Shown one piece after another: positions 41,530 through 50,326 of a stretch of 64,000 nt of DNA. A program made the translations under genes and the position numbers. Source of the DNA: DATMAM01 sp035559995 (GTDB taxonomy: Bacteria; Desulfobacterota; Binatia; UBA9968). The notes beneath the pieces were generated by a model that worked only from the letters and a program-made list of their open reading frames with translations, did not search any database and was not told the origin of the DNA. Numbering within the stretch: the stretch's first letter is position 1; the number at the start of each line of letters is the position of its first letter. The stretch lies in assembly GCA_035559995.1 (NCBI GenBank), contig DATMAM010000032.1, positions 1 to 64,000 of the forward strand, written 5' to 3'.

Positions 41530-41630
41530 TCCGGCGGGCGCGCGGCGGCTTTTCTCGCTTTCTTGATGTGCTCCCACCGTGACGGTCCGGCGCTTCTGGT
41601 CTGGCGCGCGCGGCTTTTCAGGAAATCCAG

Positions 41631-42206
41631 GTGAAGATTGTCCTGGGTCTGGGCAATCCCGGAAAGCGATACGAGCGCACGCGCCACAACTTGGGATTTC
41701 TGGTGCTGGATGAGGTCGGCCGGCAGCATGGCGTCCGTTTTGTTGCCGAGCCCTCACTCCAAGCCTTGGTCGGCCAGTGGAGGCTCGAGCGCGAAGAGGT
41801 GGCGCTCGTCAAGCCGCAGACTTATATGAACCGATCGGGGGTGGCGACCCGCTCGGTGCTTCAGAGGTACGACGCCGCGGTCCAGGATCTCGTGGTCGTT
41901 CACGACGATCTGGACCTCCCGTTCGGCCGCCTCAGGATCCGGACGCGCGGGAGCGCCGGCGGACATCGCGGCGTGCAATCGATTCTCGACGCGCTGGGCG
42001 AAGAAACGTTCCTGCGCGTGCGCATCGGGATCGGCCGGCCAACCGAGGGCTCGGACGCGACGGAGTACGTTCTCGAGCGGTTTAGCGAGCAGGAGTGGGA
42101 AGCGTTGCGGCCCGTCATTAGAAGAGCGGCCGAGGCGGTCGCCTGCTTGATCCAGGAGGGGGCCAAAGCGGCGATGGATAAATTCAACCGGGCCGCTGCG
42201 GACTGA
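41631..42206 (+). CDS. pth: peptidyl-tRNA hydrolase
   Basis: 191 residues. Releases tRNA from stalled peptidyl-tRNA. VLGLGNPGKRYERTRHNLGF contains the catalytic His; VKPQTYMNRSG, VVVHDDLDLPFG and GSAGGHRGVQSI are the remaining conserved motifs. GTG start with AGGA upstream, about 100 bp after rplY. Confidence 0.95.
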   Translation: MKIVLGLGNPGKRYERTRHNLGFLVLDEVGRQHGVRFVAEPSLQALVGQWRLEREEVALVKPQTYMNRSGVATRSVLQRYDAAVQDLVVVHDDLDLPFGRLRIRTRGSAGGHRGVQSILDALGEETFLRVRIGIGRPTEGSDATEYVLERFSEQEWEALRPVIRRAAEAVACLIQEGAKAAMDKFNRAAAD

Positions 42207-42279
42207 GGCGCCGAAGCCCCGGTTCGGGAAAGCGCGAATTGTAAATACCCGAGTGCTATGCTAGAGGTTGAGTGACTTT

Positions 42280-42663
42280 ATGAACGGCAGCGATCAGCCT
42301 TTCCGATACGAGACCCTGTTTGTCCTCCATCCCGAGCAGGCGGGAAGAGCGAAGGAATTTATCGAGCGCTTCAAGAGAATCGTGGAGGGCTTGAACGGGA
42401 CGGTGACGCATGTGGAGGAGTGGGGAATCAGGGATCTTGCCTATCGCATTCAAAAGCAGACCAAAGGCTACTATAGCCTGATGCAGTTCAACGCGCCGCC
42501 GAAAGCTGCGGCCGAACTGGATCGCAACCTCAAGCTCAGCGAGGGCGTCATTCGTCATATCATCGTCCGCGCCGACGAAGACATCGCAGGCGCGCGCGCG
42601 GGAGCGGAAAAAGGCGCGCCCAAGAAAAGCGCTGAGGGAGAGCCGGCCAAGCCCCAACCGTAA
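42280..42663 (+). CDS. rpsF: 30S ribosomal protein S6
   Basis: 127 residues with YETLFVLHPE at the start and WGIRDLAYRIQKQTKGYYSLMQF in the middle, both typical; the C-terminal tail is Lys/Ala/Glu-rich. The ATG at 42280 is preferred to a TTG at 42268 that lies next to the GAGG. S6 binds S18 on the small subunit, and both genes are in this operon with ssb between them. Confidence 0.94.
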   Translation: MNGSDQPFRYETLFVLHPEQAGRAKEFIERFKRIVEGLNGTVTHVEEWGIRDLAYRIQKQTKGYYSLMQFNAPPKAAAELDRNLKLSEGVIRHIIVRADEDIAGARAGAEKGAPKKSAEGEPAKPQP

Positions 42664-42695
42664 AGGCGGTTTTTTCCGACGGCGCCGAGCAGTCC

Positions 42696-43076
42696 ATGGC
42701 GGGCTACAACAAGGTGATCCTCGTCGGCAACCTGACGCGGGACCCCGAGCTCCGCTACACGCCCAGCGGGCTTGCCGTCTGTGAGTTTTCGCTCGCGGTG
42801 CGCCAGGGAACAAAGCAGCCGGACGGCGGCGAGGAAGTCTGTTTCGTCGATATCGTCGCGTTTGGCCGCGCCGGCGAAGCGAGCAAGGAGCATCTGCGCA
42901 AGGGGGCGCGGGTTCTGGTGGACGGACGTTTGACGCAGCGGCGCTGGGAGACGCCGGAGGGCCGCAAACGGAGCAAGTACGAGATTGTCGCCGGCACGGT
43001 CCAGTTCCTGAGCGAGCGCATGTCGGCGCCCGAGGACGAAGAATCGGCGGCGGCCAAAGGCGATGCCGAGGTTTGA
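42696..43076 (+). CDS. ssb: single-stranded DNA-binding protein
   Basis: 126 residues; OB fold with NKVILVGNLTRDPELRYTPSGLAVCEFSLAV, FVDIVAFGRAGE and LRKGARVLVDGRLTQRRWE. It sits between rpsF and rpsR, the usual place. The end, APEDEESAAAKGDAEV, is acidic but lacks the DDxPF tip through which SSB recruits repair and replication partners, and the linker is very short. A second SSB elsewhere in the genome may carry the tip. Confidence 0.9.
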   Translation: MAGYNKVILVGNLTRDPELRYTPSGLAVCEFSLAVRQGTKQPDGGEEVCFVDIVAFGRAGEASKEHLRKGARVLVDGRLTQRRWETPEGRKRSKYEIVAGTVQFLSERMSAPEDEESAAAKGDAEV

Positions 43077-43108
43077 CCGGCGACTTAAACCGTTGGAGGA
43101 TGGTTTAG

Positions 43109-43399
43109 ATGGCGGAAGAAAATGGCGCCGCGCGGCCGCGCGAGCGCACGGAAGAAGAGAAGGTCAGCGTCAGGCGGCGGGTGACGATGCGCCGCAAGGT
43201 GTGTCGTTTTTGCGCGGACAAGAGCCTCAAGATCGATTTTAAAGACCAGAAACTGCTGAGCCAGTTCATCACCGAGCGGGGAAAGATCACGCCGAGCCGG
43301 ATCACCGGAACGTGCGCGCGCCACCAGCGCCCGCTCACAATCGCGATCAAGCGCGCGCGCAATGTCGCCCTTTTGCCGTTCAGTACCGTGAAAGACTAG
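43109..43399 (+). CDS. rpsR: 30S ribosomal protein S18
   Basis: 96 residues. A charged N-terminal extension leads to RRKVCRFCADKSLKIDFKDQKLLSQFITERGKITPSRITGTCARHQRPLTIAIKRARNVALLPF, the full S18 domain. Three cysteines and one His (CRFC, CARH) give the zinc-binding 'C+' form. GGAGG precedes the ATG. Confidence 0.96.
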   Translation: MAEENGAARPRERTEEEKVSVRRRVTMRRKVCRFCADKSLKIDFKDQKLLSQFITERGKITPSRITGTCARHQRPLTIAIKRARNVALLPFSTVKD

Positions 43400-43417
43400 C
43401 CGAGCCGACGCCCGTGG

Positions 43418-44371
43418 ATGAGCGCGATTGAACAGATCAAGCAGCCCTTCGCGGCTTTCGTCGCGTCGCTGGCCCTGTATCTTGCCGCGGTCGTCGTTCC
43501 CGTCGTGGGAAGCGTGTTTCTGCCGCTCACGGCCCAGCCGCTGGCGCGGCTGGGTTTGCGCGCGGGAAATCTGGCAGCGCTGGGGGCGATCATCGCCGCA
43601 AGTTGCGCTCTTTACGCGGCCGGCGGCGAGGCGCTGGCCCTCGGCTATTTGCTTATCGCCTCGATGGCGCTCTTTCTGCTTTACGCGCTGGCGCCGGGGC
43701 GAGCGCTCGAGCGCGTGGTCCTCCTCGCGGCGAGCGGGGTCTTCGCGCTCGGCGTCGCCACGCTGCACGCGCTGGCGGGTTCTTTTGCGGCGCTCAAGGA
43801 GATCGCGCGCAAAACGCTCGACGAGAATTTGCGACTTGCGCTCAGCGTTTACGAAAAGGCGGGCGTTTCGCGGGAGAGCACCGATTTTATCCGAGAACAG
43901 TGGCCGGGGGTGCTCGAGTTCCTTCTCGTGATCTTGCCGGGCCTTGCATTTGCGGCTTCGGCGATTGCCGTGCTGCTGAATCTTTTGCTCCTCATCCGCC
44001 GTTTCGGGGCGGACAAGGCGGGGGTTCTTCCGGGCGGCGATCCCAGGGAGTGGAAAGCTCCCGAACCCCTGGTGTGGATCTTTATCGCCTCGGGCTTCGG
44101 CGCGCTCGTGTTCGAGGAGGGCTGGATCAGGGCGCCGTCGCTCAACGTTTTGTTGGTGAGCGCGCTCTGCTATTTTTTTCAAGGCTTTGCGATCATCGCG
44201 TACTATTTCCATCACAAGAAAGTTCCGGTCCTGCTCCGCGCTCTTGGTTACGCGTTGATTTTTCTCGAGCCGACGGTGATCCTGGTCGTTACGGGGCTCG
44301 GGCTCTTTGATTTGTGGATCGATTTTCGCCGCCTGAACAAAAAGGAGCTTCACCCCACCCAGGCCGCGTAG
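43418..44371 (+). CDS. DUF2232 (YybS-like) integral membrane protein
   Basis: 317 residues with about eight hydrophobic segments, for example FVASLALYLAAVVVPVVGSVFLPL, LALGYLLIASMALFLLYALAP and FLLVILPGLAFAASAIAVLLNLLLL. The pattern and the place between rpsR and rplI match DUF2232 proteins, whose role is unknown. Starts 19 bp after rpsR. It is presumably co-transcribed with the ribosomal protein genes. Confidence 0.85.
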   Translation: MSAIEQIKQPFAAFVASLALYLAAVVVPVVGSVFLPLTAQPLARLGLRAGNLAALGAIIAASCALYAAGGEALALGYLLIASMALFLLYALAPGRALERVVLLAASGVFALGVATLHALAGSFAALKEIARKTLDENLRLALSVYEKAGVSRESTDFIREQWPGVLEFLLVILPGLAFAASAIAVLLNLLLLIRRFGADKAGVLPGGDPREWKAPEPLVWIFIASGFGALVFEEGWIRAPSLNVLLVSALCYFFQGFAIIAYYFHHKKVPVLLRALGYALIFLEPTVILVVTGLGLFDLWIDFRRLNKKELHPTQAA

Positions 44372-44407
44372 CGGCGCGCGCGGCGAATTTTTTGGTGGAG
44401 GATCATT

Positions 44408-44857
44408 ATGGACGTGATTCTCAAGGAAGACATTCCCAATCTGGGCAAGATGGGCGATACGGTTCGCGTGCGGGACGGCTACGCGCGCAACTACCTGTTG
44501 CCGCGAAAGCTCGTCGTGGAAGCCAACAAGAAAAACCTGCGCGCGCTGGAGCATCAGAAGCGCGTGCTGGCGCTTCGGCGGGAAAAGGCGCTCCGCGCGG
44601 CGCAGAGCCTGGCCGAAAAGCTGGCGGCGCTAAGCCTGCGGATACCGGCAAAGGTGGGCGAAGAGGGAAGGCTGTTCGGCTCGGTCACCAATATGGATCT
44701 CGAGCGGGCGCTCAAGGAGAAAGGCTTCGAGATCGAGCGCCGCAAGATCCACCTGGAGGAGCCGATCAAAACGGCCGGCGACTACGAGGTTCCGGTTCGT
44801 CTCGCTACGGATCTCACCGTCCTGTTGAAAGTTTCCGTCGTTCCGGAGGGTAGCTAG
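44408..44857 (+). CDS. rplI: 50S ribosomal protein L9
   Basis: 149 residues: N-terminal RNA-binding domain with DVILKEDIPNLGKMGDTVRVRDGYARNYLLPRKLV, long connecting helix, and C-terminal domain with RLFGSVTNMDLERALKEKGFEIERRKI. GGAGGATCATT precedes the ATG. The ribosome binding site for the next gene (GGAGG at 44845-44849) lies inside its last codons. Confidence 0.96.
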   Translation: MDVILKEDIPNLGKMGDTVRVRDGYARNYLLPRKLVVEANKKNLRALEHQKRVLALRREKALRAAQSLAEKLAALSLRIPAKVGEEGRLFGSVTNMDLERALKEKGFEIERRKIHLEEPIKTAGDYEVPVRLATDLTVLLKVSVVPEGS

Positions 44858-44860
44858 CCG

Positions 44861-45706
44861 ATCGACGCGCGCTTCCGCGGCCGGGCGCTGGTCGCCGCCG
44901 CCGGCTGTCTCTGGAGCCTCGGCGGCGCCTTCATCAAAGCCCTGGAGCTCAATCCGCTCGCCATTGTCTTCTACCGGAGCCTGTTCGCCGCCGCTTTCTT
45001 TCTTTTCTTCTCGCGGCGCTCCGCGCGGCGCTTCACGCCGCCGCTCATCACTTCGATCCTGAGCTATACCGCGGCGATCAGCGCCTTCGTCTGGGCCAAC
45101 AAGCTCACCACGGCGGCCAACGCGATCGTCCTTCAGTACACCGCGCCGATCTTTGTTTTTATTTTCGCCGCTCTCTGGCTGCGCGAGCCGATCTCGCGCG
45201 CGCAGCTGCGGACGCTGATCGCCGGGATGGCGGGAATCTCGATCATTTTCGCCTCCAGCCGCGCGCCCGCAGACCTCCACGGCGTCATGGTCGCGGTGCT
45301 GAGCGGGGTCCTGTTCGCCGTTTACATGACCAATCTCAGGTTCGTGCGGGAGATCGCGCCCGCTTACCTCACGTTTGTGAACAACGCCGCTTGCTCGCTC
45401 GCGCTGTTGCCGTTCGTTGCCGGCGACCTCGCGCTCAATTGGGAAGAGGCGCTCAAGCTGGCGGCGATGGGAATCGTGCAGCTGGGAATTCCGTACTTCC
45501 TTTTTTCCAAGGGGCTGGAAAAGATCTCGCTGCAGGAAGCCTCGCTGATCGTCCTGATCGAGCCGGTCCTGAATCCGATCTGGGTGGCCCTGGTGGTCGG
45601 CGAGCTGCCGTCAGGCGCAACCGTCGTGGGCGGCGCGGTGATCCTGCTCGGGCTTGCCTCACAGTACCTTCCGGGAAAGGCGCGCGCGGGCGGCCAAAGC
45701 GGCTAG
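44861..45706 (+). CDS. EamA/DMT-family transporter without a standard start codon
   Basis: Reads IDARFRGRALVAAAGCLWSLGGAFIK...LVVGELPSGATVVGG over about 281 residues, the normal EamA length, with two five-helix repeats. It is in the same frame as rplI, directly after its TAG. Between that stop and the Met codon at 45227, deep in the fourth or fifth helix, there is no ATG, GTG or TTG in frame. The best start is ATC at 44861, 11 nt after GGAGG (44845-44849); CTG at 44888 is another option. Either a rare initiation codon is used, or the ATG has mutated to ATC. The function would be export of small metabolites. Coordinates depend on this start choice. Confidence 0.78.
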   Translation: MDARFRGRALVAAAGCLWSLGGAFIKALELNPLAIVFYRSLFAAAFFLFFSRRSARRFTPPLITSILSYTAAISAFVWANKLTTAANAIVLQYTAPIFVFIFAALWLREPISRAQLRTLIAGMAGISIIFASSRAPADLHGVMVAVLSGVLFAVYMTNLRFVREIAPAYLTFVNNAACSLALLPFVAGDLALNWEEALKLAAMGIVQLGIPYFLFSKGLEKISLQEASLIVLIEPVLNPIWVALVVGELPSGATVVGGAVILLGLASQYLPGKARAGGQSG

Positions 45707-45709
45707 CCG

Positions 45710-46521
45710 CTACGCGGAGTTGATGCGCCGCACGGCTTCGCTCAGTTGTGCCGGAGGTCCCCACAGGCACAGGACATCGCCGGGCTCGACGCGGAAATCC
45801 GGCCCGGGATTGGTGATCTGTTCTTCTCCGCGGCGAATCCCGACGATCAGAACTCCCAGCTCTTCCTGAAACCCGTTTCAGCCACGGTGCGGCCCGCGAT
45901 AGGCGACCTTTCGCCGACCGGGGCGGTCGCTGCCTCGGGTGGCGGGCCCGGCGGTACCGCCTTTTGCTTTGACAGTTCCGCGAGATAGCGCAGAGCCTGC
46001 GTGAGCTCCTCCTTTTCGCCCAACAGCCATAAAACGTCGCCCGGAAGAATGACCGTCTCCGGTTGCGGCACGAGGATCTGATCGGGATCGCGGTAAATCG
46101 CGATGATGCTCGCTCCCGTCGAGGTGATCGTCGTCGAGCTTATGGATAGAATCGCCCCCAAAAACAGACTGTCCATCTCTCTCCAGCCCAGGAACCGCCC
46201 CACGCTGTAGCCCAGCCAGATCATCAGGAGAACCTCCAGGATGGCGGCTAGAAACGCAACGGCCCCAACTTGCCGAAGTTTCCTGAGATCAAACTCAAGC
46301 CCGAGGGAGAATAGCAGCAGGAGAACCCCCAATTCGGCAAGCGTGTGGATGCTGTGAAGGTCCGTCACATAGGGGAAGGGAGGAGTATGCGGACCGATAA
46401 TGACCCCCGCTACGATATACCCGAGCACAACCGGCTGGCGCAGAAGATGGAACAGCACGGTGGTAGCGGCGCTGATCGCCATCACGACCGCAAGATCGCG
46501 CAAAAAGGTTAGCTCACTCAT
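45710..46521 (-). pseudogene. KefB/RosB-type cation:proton antiporter remnant, internally deleted and frameshifted
   Basis: The N-terminal ~125 residues (first four or five membrane helices, ending GAILSISSTTI) are those of a Kef-type antiporter. They jump directly to TSTGASIIAIYRDPDQILVPQPETVILPGDVLWLLGEKEE, a TrkA-C domain, so the rest of the transporter core and the NAD-binding domain are missing. A second TrkA-C domain follows, but a one-base loss in the run near 45871-45875 ends the frame at WEF; reading on in the next frame restores GVLIVGIRRGEEQITNPGPDFRVEPGDVLCLWGPPAQLSEAVRRINSA. Not functional as a transporter, unless the assembly is at fault. Confidence 0.82.
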
Positions 46522-46669
46522 CGGGTCAACCGATCGCTCGGAATACTCGGGCGAGATCGGCCAAAGAAGCCGGGCTAGTTGAATTTGCCGGAGAGCGCCC
46601 CTCGAGGCAAGCTCACGGAACGAAACTGGGCGGCGGGCAAGCTCAAGAAGCGGCGCAGCCGCCCGCTAA

Positions 46670-47371
46670 CTAAAGGGCGTTCTCGAAGACCTTGCCGCCG
46701 CTCACCCGCAGGACGCGGGTGGCGCAGCTCTGCGCGAACTCCTCGTCGTGCGTTGCCGTAACGACCGTGCGGTCGTTCCCGCTCAAGCTGCGAAGAAGGT
46801 CGCGGAGCTCCGCGCGGCGGTCCGGATCGAGTGCTGCCGTGGGCTCGTCCAGCAAAAGAAGCGGCGGATCGACGGCCAGAGCGCGGGCAATCGCGACCCG
46901 CTGCGCCTCGCCGCCCGACAGCTCGCGCGGCAGCGCGTTTGCGCGATGCTCCACGCCCAGCATCGCGAGCAACTCGCGCGCGCGCCGCTGGGCCTCGCGG
47001 GGCGCGACGCCCCACGCGTGCACGGGGGCAAGCCAGACGTTTTTGAGCACGGTCAGGTGCTCGAACAGATGATGGAACTGAAACACCATGCCCACCTTGC
47101 GGCGGAGCGCGCGGAGCGTTTTGCGCTCGCAGTCGATGCCGCCGCGCAGTTCAAGCTCCTCGACCTGCACGGTGCCGGACTGAAATGCTTCCAGCCCCGC
47201 CGTGACGCGGAGCAGCGTCGTTTTCCCCGCGCCGGAGGGCCCCATCAAGGCGACAAGCTCGCCGCGGGCAACGGCGAAGGTGACGCGCGCAAGAATCGCG
47301 CGCGCGCCGCGAGAAAGGCACACCTCGCTGAAGCGGAGCACCGGGGGGTTCAGGCCGTCGCTGCCTTCCAT
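46670..47371 (-). CDS. polar amino-acid ABC transporter ATP-binding protein
   Basis: 233 residues, GlnQ-like ATPase. Walker A GPSGAGKTT, Q-loop MVFQFHHLFEHLTVLKNV, signature LSGGEAQRVAIARAL, Walker B LLLLDEPTAALD and H-loop TATHDEEFA are all intact. The ATG at 47371 overlaps the end of the fused binding protein/permease gene by 22 bp, so the two form one operon and one transporter. Longer frames reaching 48103 are shadows of the permease gene. Confidence 0.93.
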   Translation of the reverse strand: MEGSDGLNPPVLRFSEVCLSRGARAILARVTFAVARGELVALMGPSGAGKTTLLRVTAGLEAFQSGTVQVEELELRGGIDCERKTLRALRRKVGMVFQFHHLFEHLTVLKNVWLAPVHAWGVAPREAQRRARELLAMLGVEHRANALPRELSGGEAQRVAIARALAVDPPLLLLDEPTAALDPDRRAELRDLLRSLSGNDRTVVTATHDEEFAQSCATRVLRVSGGKVFENAL

Positions 47372-48879
47372 CGCTTTTCGAGCCAGCGCGCCAGCGCGGC
47401 GAGCGGCAGTGACATCCCGAGGTAAAGGAGCGCGCACAGCAAGCCCGGGATCACCCAGCTGCCGGTGTTGGTCGCGAAGATCTGCGTTTGCTTGGTGAGC
47501 TCGAAGACGGTGAGCACCGACACGAGCGAAGAGTCCTTGAGCAGGGCGATGAAGTCGTTGGTCATGGGCGCGAGCGCGAGGCGAAACGCCTGCGGGCCGC
47601 GGACCAGGGTCAGCACCTGAAACTCGCCCAGCCCGAGGAGCCGCGCGGCTTCGAGTTGTCCCGCGGGAACCGCTTCCAGGGAGCTGCGATAAATCTCGCT
47701 TTCGTACGCCGCGTAGTTGAGCGCGAGCCCCAGAAGCGCGGCGGCGAAAGCCGGCAGCAGGATCACCGCCGCGATCCCGTAGTAAAGAACGAAGAGCTGA
47801 AGCAGGATCGGGGTGCCGCGCATGATCTCGACGTACGCGGTGAGGGCGGCGCGAAGGAGCTTGCCGCCGTACACGCGCCCGCTCGCGATCAAAATCCCCA
47901 GCGCCACCGCAAGGGCCATCGACAGGCACGAGAGCACGATCGTTACGCCCGAGGCGCGGACGAGCGAAGGCAGATAACGTCGCGTGGTTTCCCATCTGGA
48001 AAGCGCCGCCGCGCTCGCCGGTTTCTCGGCGGCGCCCCGCGCGGGCTCGCCGGCGAGAATCCGGGCGTAGAGCGCCGCCTGATCTTCGTTCCATACTTCC
48101 CACTTGCGGAAAATTCTCTCGAGCGTGCCGTCGCGCATCGCCGCGCGGAGAATCTCGTCGATCGCGTCGCGCAGCGGAGCGTTTCGGGCCGCCAGCACGC
48201 CGACGTAGTGGCCGACCGCCACGGTATCGGGCTGGATCGTGAATCCGGGAAGCGCGCGCCGGCGGCGCTCGGCCAAGACATTGTCCAACAAAACGGCGTC
48301 CAGGCGGCCCATGACCAGATCGCTGTACGGGTGGACGTCGTCGTCGTAGGCGACAACCTGAATCCCGTGCTCGCGCTCGGCGCGAAGGAGAATCTCGTAG
48401 GCGATGGTCCCTCCCAGCGTTCCGACCCGCCGGCCGCGCAGGTCGGCGAGCGTGCGAAAGCGCGGAGCGTCGGCGTCGCGGACGCTCAACACTTCGCGAA
48501 ACTCGTAGTACGGGATCGTCGTTGCCATGGCGGCGCGCCGCGCCGGCGTGTCTTCAATCCCGCTTAAGCCGATGTCAGCGTCGCCCCGCTCGATCGATTG
48601 GTCGATCGAGGTAAAGCTGATGTTGATGAAAGTGGCCTTGCGGCCGAGCCGCCGCGCGATGAGTTCGGCGATCTCCACGTCAAAGCCCACGAGTTCTTCC
48701 GGATTGGCGGGGTTTGCCTCGACGAACGGCGCGCCGCCTTCGGGGTCGCCGGCCCAGCGAAGCTCAAGCGGCGGCTCAAACGACGCGGCGCGAGATTTTG
48801 CCTCGGGAAAGGCGTAAACTGCGACGCAAAAAAGGCCTAGACCGACAAGAGTCGAAAATTGGCGCCGGCGGACGGTCAT
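47350..48879 (-). CDS. fused substrate-binding protein and permease of a polar amino-acid ABC transporter
   Basis: About 509 residues. A signal peptide leads to an SBP_bac_3 domain (LRWAGDPEGGAPFVEANPANPEELVGFDVEIAELIARRLG...ADIGLSGIEDTPARR; ~residues 35-270), then a permease domain with GVTIVLSCLSMALAVALGILIASGR, VEIMRGTPILLQLFVLYYG and the EAA loop EAARLLGLGEFQVLTLVRGPQAFR. A binding protein covalently joined to the membrane subunit is known from some Gln/Glu transporters. The ATG at 48879 is chosen over TTG at 48924. Confidence 0.92.
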   Translation of the reverse strand: MTVRRRQFSTLVGLGLFCVAVYAFPEAKSRAASFEPPLELRWAGDPEGGAPFVEANPANPEELVGFDVEIAELIARRLGRKATFINISFTSIDQSIERGDADIGLSGIEDTPARRAAMATTIPYYEFREVLSVRDADAPRFRTLADLRGRRVGTLGGTIAYEILLRAEREHGIQVVAYDDDVHPYSDLVMGRLDAVLLDNVLAERRRRALPGFTIQPDTVAVGHYVGVLAARNAPLRDAIDEILRAAMRDGTLERIFRKWEVWNEDQAALYARILAGEPARGAAEKPASAAALSRWETTRRYLPSLVRASGVTIVLSCLSMALAVALGILIASGRVYGGKLLRAALTAYVEIMRGTPILLQLFVLYYGIAAVILLPAFAAALLGLALNYAAYESEIYRSSLEAVPAGQLEAARLLGLGEFQVLTLVRGPQAFRLALAPMTNDFIALLKDSSLVSVLTVFELTKQTQIFATNTGSWVIPGLLCALLYLGMSLPLAALARWLEKRWKAATA

Positions 48880-49047
48880 TGAAAAGCTTGGCTGATCGTT
48901 ATTGAAATTCCCGAAGCTAGTCAAGGAGTGCGACCGCCGGCGCGCCGGCGCGGAGCAGCAAAGCGCTGGGCGGCGTTTCGTTTGTGATGGTATGGGAAAA
49001 ACCGATTTGTTAACATAACCCGTTGGATAGAACGGGTGGGAGCGTTT

Positions 49048-50301
49048 ATGATCCTTCGACGGATGCGGTCGGTCGTAACGGTGCGGCGCGCGCTGGCGGG
49101 CTTTAGCCGACGGGGAGATCTGTTCGGCTTGGCGCTATTTGTTTTCTCCCTCGCGTGGGGCGGCCCGCCCGGAGCCGCCGATGCGTGGGCGCAGAAGGGC
49201 GTCATCAAAGTCGCGACGCAGACGCCGCTTTCCGGCGAGCAGGCGGCGATCGGCGAGCATATCAAGCTCGGGGCGCAGCTTGCGGTGGACGAGGCGCGAG
49301 GCCGGTTTCAAAAATTGGGGTTCACGCTGGATTTCGTGCCCTACGACGACCAGGCCAAGCCGGAGGTGGGGGTGGCAAACGCGCGGAACATCGTTGCCGA
49401 TCCCGACATCTTGCTTGTCGTGGGCCATTTTAACTCCGGCGTCGCGTTGCCGTCGTCGGAAGTCTACAGGGAGTCGCTGCTCGCGATGATCTCGCCCGCC
49501 AACACGGCGACCCAGATCACCGACCGCGGCTATCCCAACGTCAATCGCGTGTGCGGGAGGGACGATGTCCAGGGGCCGGTTGGCGCGCGCTTCGCGGCCG
49601 AGGATCTCAAGCTCAAGACGGTCTACATCATCCACGACAAGACGCTCTACGGCCAAGGCGTGGCCGACAACTTTCGCGACGAAGCAAAAAAGCTCGGGCT
49701 CAAAGTGCTCGGCTACGAAGGGACCGAGGAGCGGGCCAACTTCTCCCCGCTGATTATTCCGCTGCGGGCGCGCAACCCCGACCTCGTTTACTTCGGCGGC
49801 ATCTACAACCAGGGAGGCCTGTTGCTCAAACAGCTGCGCGAGCGCGGCGTGAAGGCCACCTTCATGGGGCCGGACGGGCTGGACTCCTCTGAAATGGTGA
49901 GCATCGCCGGCCCGGCCGTGATCGGGTCGTACTACACGACCGTGGCGGGGCCGATCGACGCCTACCCGCGGTCGGCGGAGTTTGCAAAGAAGTTCAAGCA
50001 GCATTTCGGCAAGCAGGTCGAATCGTTCGGCATGTACGCCTACGACGCCGCGGGCTTGGGCCTCACGGCGATCGAGCAGGCCATCCGCGAGCTGGGAGGG
50101 AAGAGGCCGACGCGCGCGCAGGTGAGCGCCGCGATCCGCAAGGTCAAAAACTACCAGGGGATCACCGGGACCATCACGCTCGACGGCAAAGGGGACCCCG
50201 TCAAAACCAAGTATTTCGTCCTCAAGTTCGAAAAAAGCGCCTATCCCGGCAAGGTGGTTCGCGTCATCGAACAGGAAGCGCCGGCGGCCCACAAAAAATA
50301 G
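49048..50301 (+). CDS. livK: branched-chain amino-acid-type ABC transporter substrate-binding protein
   Basis: 417 residues, Peripla_BP_6 (LivJ/LivK) family. A twin-basic start and hydrophobic signal end near AWAQ; then VIKVATQTPLSGEQAAIGEHIKLGAQLAVDEA, the canonical start of the mature protein. VVGHFNSGVALPSSEVY and SPANTATQITDRGYPNVNRVCGRDDVQGP follow. GGGAG precedes the ATG. Ligand is likely a branched-chain amino acid or related amide. First gene of a complete five-gene transporter operon, divergent from the polar amino-acid transporter. Confidence 0.92.
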   Translation: MILRRMRSVVTVRRALAGFSRRGDLFGLALFVFSLAWGGPPGAADAWAQKGVIKVATQTPLSGEQAAIGEHIKLGAQLAVDEARGRFQKLGFTLDFVPYDDQAKPEVGVANARNIVADPDILLVVGHFNSGVALPSSEVYRESLLAMISPANTATQITDRGYPNVNRVCGRDDVQGPVGARFAAEDLKLKTVYIIHDKTLYGQGVADNFRDEAKKLGLKVLGYEGTEERANFSPLIIPLRARNPDLVYFGGIYNQGGLLLKQLRERGVKATFMGPDGLDSSEMVSIAGPAVIGSYYTTVAGPIDAYPRSAEFAKKFKQHFGKQVESFGMYAYDAAGLGLTAIEQAIRELGGKRPTRAQVSAAIRKVKNYQGITGTITLDGKGDPVKTKYFVLKFEKSAYPGKVVRVIEQEAPAAHKK

Positions 50302-50326
50302 TCTCGCGCTCGTCTCTCGCCGTCCT

